In this document: piece after piece, positions 62,270-64,000 of the stretch
How positions within the stretch are numbered: position 1 is the first letter of the stretch
How the letters are laid out: every line of letters starts with the position of its first letter
From: Pseudomonas sp. G.S.17
Lineage (GTDB): Bacteria > Pseudomonadota > Gammaproteobacteria > Pseudomonadales > Pseudomonadaceae
Direction: 5' to 3'
NCBI RefSeq assembly: GCF_038096165.1
Contig: NZ_CP151076.1
Span: 2,353,501-2,417,500, forward strand
DNA length: 64,000 nt
Position numbers and translations under genes: made by a program
The notes under the pieces: model-generated
The model's input: the letters and a program-made list of their open reading frames with translations, nothing else
What the model was told of the DNA's origin: nothing
The model's database searches: none

Positions 62270-63379
62270 ATGTTCGCCCTTGATCATTCGCTGGCGCAGG
62301 ACATCGTCGACCGGGCCATGGCCATTTTGCCGTGCAACGTCAACGTCATGGATTATCTGGGCATCATCATCGGCAGCGGCGACGCCGGGCGTTTGTATAC
62401 CCGGCATGAAGGTGCGCAATTGGTGCTGGCCAACCATCGCGTCGTGGAAATCGACGCCAGCACCGCGCAGCAACTGGATGGCGTCAAGCCAGGCGTGAAC
62501 CTGCCGTTGATGCTCGATCAGAAACTGGTCGGCGTGCTCGGTATCACCGGCGAACCGGAGCAGGTCCGGGTCTACGCCGAATTGGTGAAAATGACCGCCG
62601 AGATGCTCATGGAGCATCGCCGTCAGCAGGCCGATCAGCAGTGGCGCCATCAGCGCAGCGAGGATTTGCTGTCACGCCTGCTGCTGGCCGAGTGTCCGGA
62701 ATATTTGGTGGACGAGGCGCAGCAGCTAGGCCTGCAACCCGCTCTGCCGCGCCAGGTGGTGGTGATCGAACTGGCCGGACCCGCCAGCGATGCTGGCAAA
62801 GTCGTGGCCTGGCTCAATGGTCGTTATGCCAATAGCTGGTGCCTGGCTCGCGAACCGATGCTGATCCATTGGTGTCGGGCCATGGGCAAGGATCGCGACG
62901 ACGCCTTGCTGCTGGAGCAATTCGACGAGCAAGGCTGGCAGGTGCTGCGCATGGCGACCGTCGAGCAATCACCTGATTTGCCAAGCTTGCGGCATGCGGT
63001 CGCCGCCGCCCGGGATTTACTGGATTACGCCCGTGAGGTTCAGCCGCAGCAACGTTTGTTGCGTCTGGCAGCGTATCGCCTGCCGGTATTGTTCTGGCGT
63101 TATCGGCATGACTGGCTGGCGGCGCAGGTCGCCCAGCCGATTGCGCGTTTGCACAGCCACGCTCAACTGCTGGAAACCCTGCGCAGCTGGTTCGACTACA
63201 GCGGCGAAAGCCAGGCCTGCGCCGATGTCCTCGGCATCCACCGCAACAGCTTGCGTTATCGTCTGGAAAAAATTGCCGAGCTGAGCGGCTGCGATCCTTA
63301 TCGCACCGACGATCTGCTGCGCCTGTATCTGGGTCTGCACATGACGCCGCGCGCTGCGCTTTGTTCAAATGACCAATAG
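62270..63379 (+). CDS. cdaR: Sugar diacid regulator CdaR family
   Basis: The 369-residue activator has an N-terminal sugar-diacid-binding domain (residues 1-135; NVMDYLGIIIGSGDAGRLYT) and a C-terminal PucR-type helix-turn-helix (SQACADVLGIHRNSLRYRLEKIAEL). In Escherichia coli CdaR turns on glucarate, galactarate and glycerate genes. CGGGAG precedes the ATG. It lies next to the glycerate kinase gene, as expected. Confidence 0.92.
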   Translation: MFALDHSLAQDIVDRAMAILPCNVNVMDYLGIIIGSGDAGRLYTRHEGAQLVLANHRVVEIDASTAQQLDGVKPGVNLPLMLDQKLVGVLGITGEPEQVRVYAELVKMTAEMLMEHRRQQADQQWRHQRSEDLLSRLLLAECPEYLVDEAQQLGLQPALPRQVVVIELAGPASDAGKVVAWLNGRYANSWCLAREPMLIHWCRAMGKDRDDALLLEQFDEQGWQVLRMATVEQSPDLPSLRHAVAAARDLLDYAREVQPQQRLLRLAAYRLPVLFWRYRHDWLAAQVAQPIARLHSHAQLLETLRSWFDYSGESQACADVLGIHRNSLRYRLEKIAELSGCDPYRTDDLLRLYLGLHMTPRAALCSNDQ

Positions 63380-63466
63380 GCTGCCGTTTGCTTGGTGCGC
63401 AGGGCGCGAGGCATATCCCGCCTAGGATGAGAACATCGCGACACTGCGTTTACGGAGAACAACAAC

Positions 63467-64000
63467 ATGAAAATCGTCATCGCCCCCGATTCCTTCAAGG
63501 ACAGTCTGAGTGCCCAGGGTGTCGCCGATGCCATTGCCAGCGGGCTGGCCGAAGTGTGGCCCGACGCCGAGCTGATCAAGTGTCCGATGGCCGATGGCGG
63601 CGAGGGCACCATCGAGGCGGTCCTCGCTGCGTGTGACGGCGAGCTGATGAGCGCCGAGGTCAGCGGGCCGCTGGGTCAGCCGGTTGTTGCCCATTGGGGC
63701 TGGCTGGCCGCGAGCCAGACGGCAATCATCGAAATGGCCATGGCCAGCGGTTTGCAATTGTTGACCCTCGACCAGCGCGACGCGCGCAGCACCAGCACCT
63801 ACGGCACCGGCGAATTAATCCTGGCGGCTTTGGAGGCCGGAGCGGTGCGGGTGATTCTGGCGATTGGCGGCAGCGCCACCAATGACGCGGGCAGCGGCAT
63901 GCTTGCGGCGCTCGGCGCACGATTTCTCGATGTCGACGGCACGCCGGTTGCGCCGGGCGGGCTGGCGCTGGCGCAGGTCGCCCGGATCGATGTGCAACAC
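63467..64000 (+). CDS. Glycerate kinase, 3' end beyond window
   Basis: The first 178 residues are visible. The start (MKIVIAPDSFKDSLSA) and CPMADGGEGTIEAV match type 1 glycerate 2-kinases (GarK/GlxK), which phosphorylate glycerate; STSTYGTGELILAALEAGA and LAIGGSATNDAGSGMLAALG are family hallmarks. ACGGAGA lies upstream of the ATG at 63467. It follows cdaR by 87 bases and fits the end of glucarate or galactarate breakdown. Confidence 0.93.
   Translation, partial: MKIVIAPDSFKDSLSAQGVADAIASGLAEVWPDAELIKCPMADGGEGTIEAVLAACDGELMSAEVSGPLGQPVVAHWGWLAASQTAIIEMAMASGLQLLTLDQRDARSTSTYGTGELILAALEAGAVRVILAIGGSATNDAGSGMLAALGARFLDVDGTPVAPGGLALAQVARIDVQH

Overview
The window is a 64 kb piece of a GC-rich chromosome that reads as Pseudomonas, most likely of the fluorescens/syringae lineage. 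The evidence is the gene content (pob/pca cluster, DUF1652 and DUF6482-like small proteins, alpha-ketoglutarate semialdehyde dehydrogenase) and the many Pseudomonas-type REP/BIME palindromes of several families (GTAGGACCGG.., GTTGGAGCGAGG.., GTAGGAGCCAAC.., GTAGGAGCGAGC..) between genes. No rRNA, tRNA, CRISPR array, prophage or intact insertion sequence was seen. Most of the window looks like ordinary metabolic chromosome.

Layout. 1-11.5 kb: amine/GABA metabolism. It holds a cut-off HAD hydrolase, a PuuB-like FAD oxidoreductase with a cupin protein, an Lrp regulator, a HAD-like protein that seems to have lost its catalytic aspartate, a class III aminotransferase (GabT type), and a polyamine/GABA-type ABC transporter with an embedded succinate-semialdehyde dehydrogenase. 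11.8-21.4 kb: a RibD/DHFR-like reductase, then a contiguous 4-hydroxybenzoate/protocatechuate cluster (pobA, pobR, pcaQ, pcaHG, pcaK, pcaB, pcaD, pcaC). It covers 4-hydroxybenzoate uptake and conversion to beta-ketoadipate. A good PcaQ operator candidate lies at the pcaQ stop codon. 21.6-29.2 kb: an ArsB-like transporter, a PAS-LuxR regulator, two small proteins, a short-chain dehydrogenase remnant next to a REP remnant, alpha-ketoglutarate semialdehyde dehydrogenase, a PseH-like acetyltransferase and an MnaT/Pat-like acetyltransferase.

29.4-33.4 kb: a NitT/TauT-type ABC transporter with a Tat-type binding protein, a small acidic protein and a TetR regulator. 33.5-47.9 kb: a secretion region. 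It has a large secreted GH3 glucosidase with a PA14-like insert, a tiny Thr-rich secreted protein, a complete compact type II secretion operon (gspE F G H I J K L M, a short GspC/N-type protein, and a lipoprotein secretin gspD), and a secreted alpha/beta hydrolase. The GH3 enzyme and the hydrolase are plausible, unproven cargo. 48-58.8 kb: a SIR2-like DUF4917 protein, a GntR-MFS-amidohydrolase operon, an OmpR-type two-component system, a formate/nitrite transporter family protein, a GNAT, nicotinamidase, a 2-hydroxyacid dehydrogenase and a DUF1345 membrane protein. 58.9-64 kb: glucarate metabolism. It has gudD, a transporter gene that has lost most of its length, a FadR-type GntR regulator, cdaR and the start of glycerate kinase.

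The least ordinary observations are the lone SIR2-like DUF4917 gene, the T2SS with a lipidated secretin and a GspE lacking the cysteine motif, the HAD pseudoenzyme candidate, an AT-rich MITE-like palindrome upstream of the GH3 gene, a pair of DnaA boxes far from any recognisable origin, two truncated genes (an SDR and the glucarate-type transporter), and nested or mosaic REP elements. I did not find a clearly new multi-gene system.
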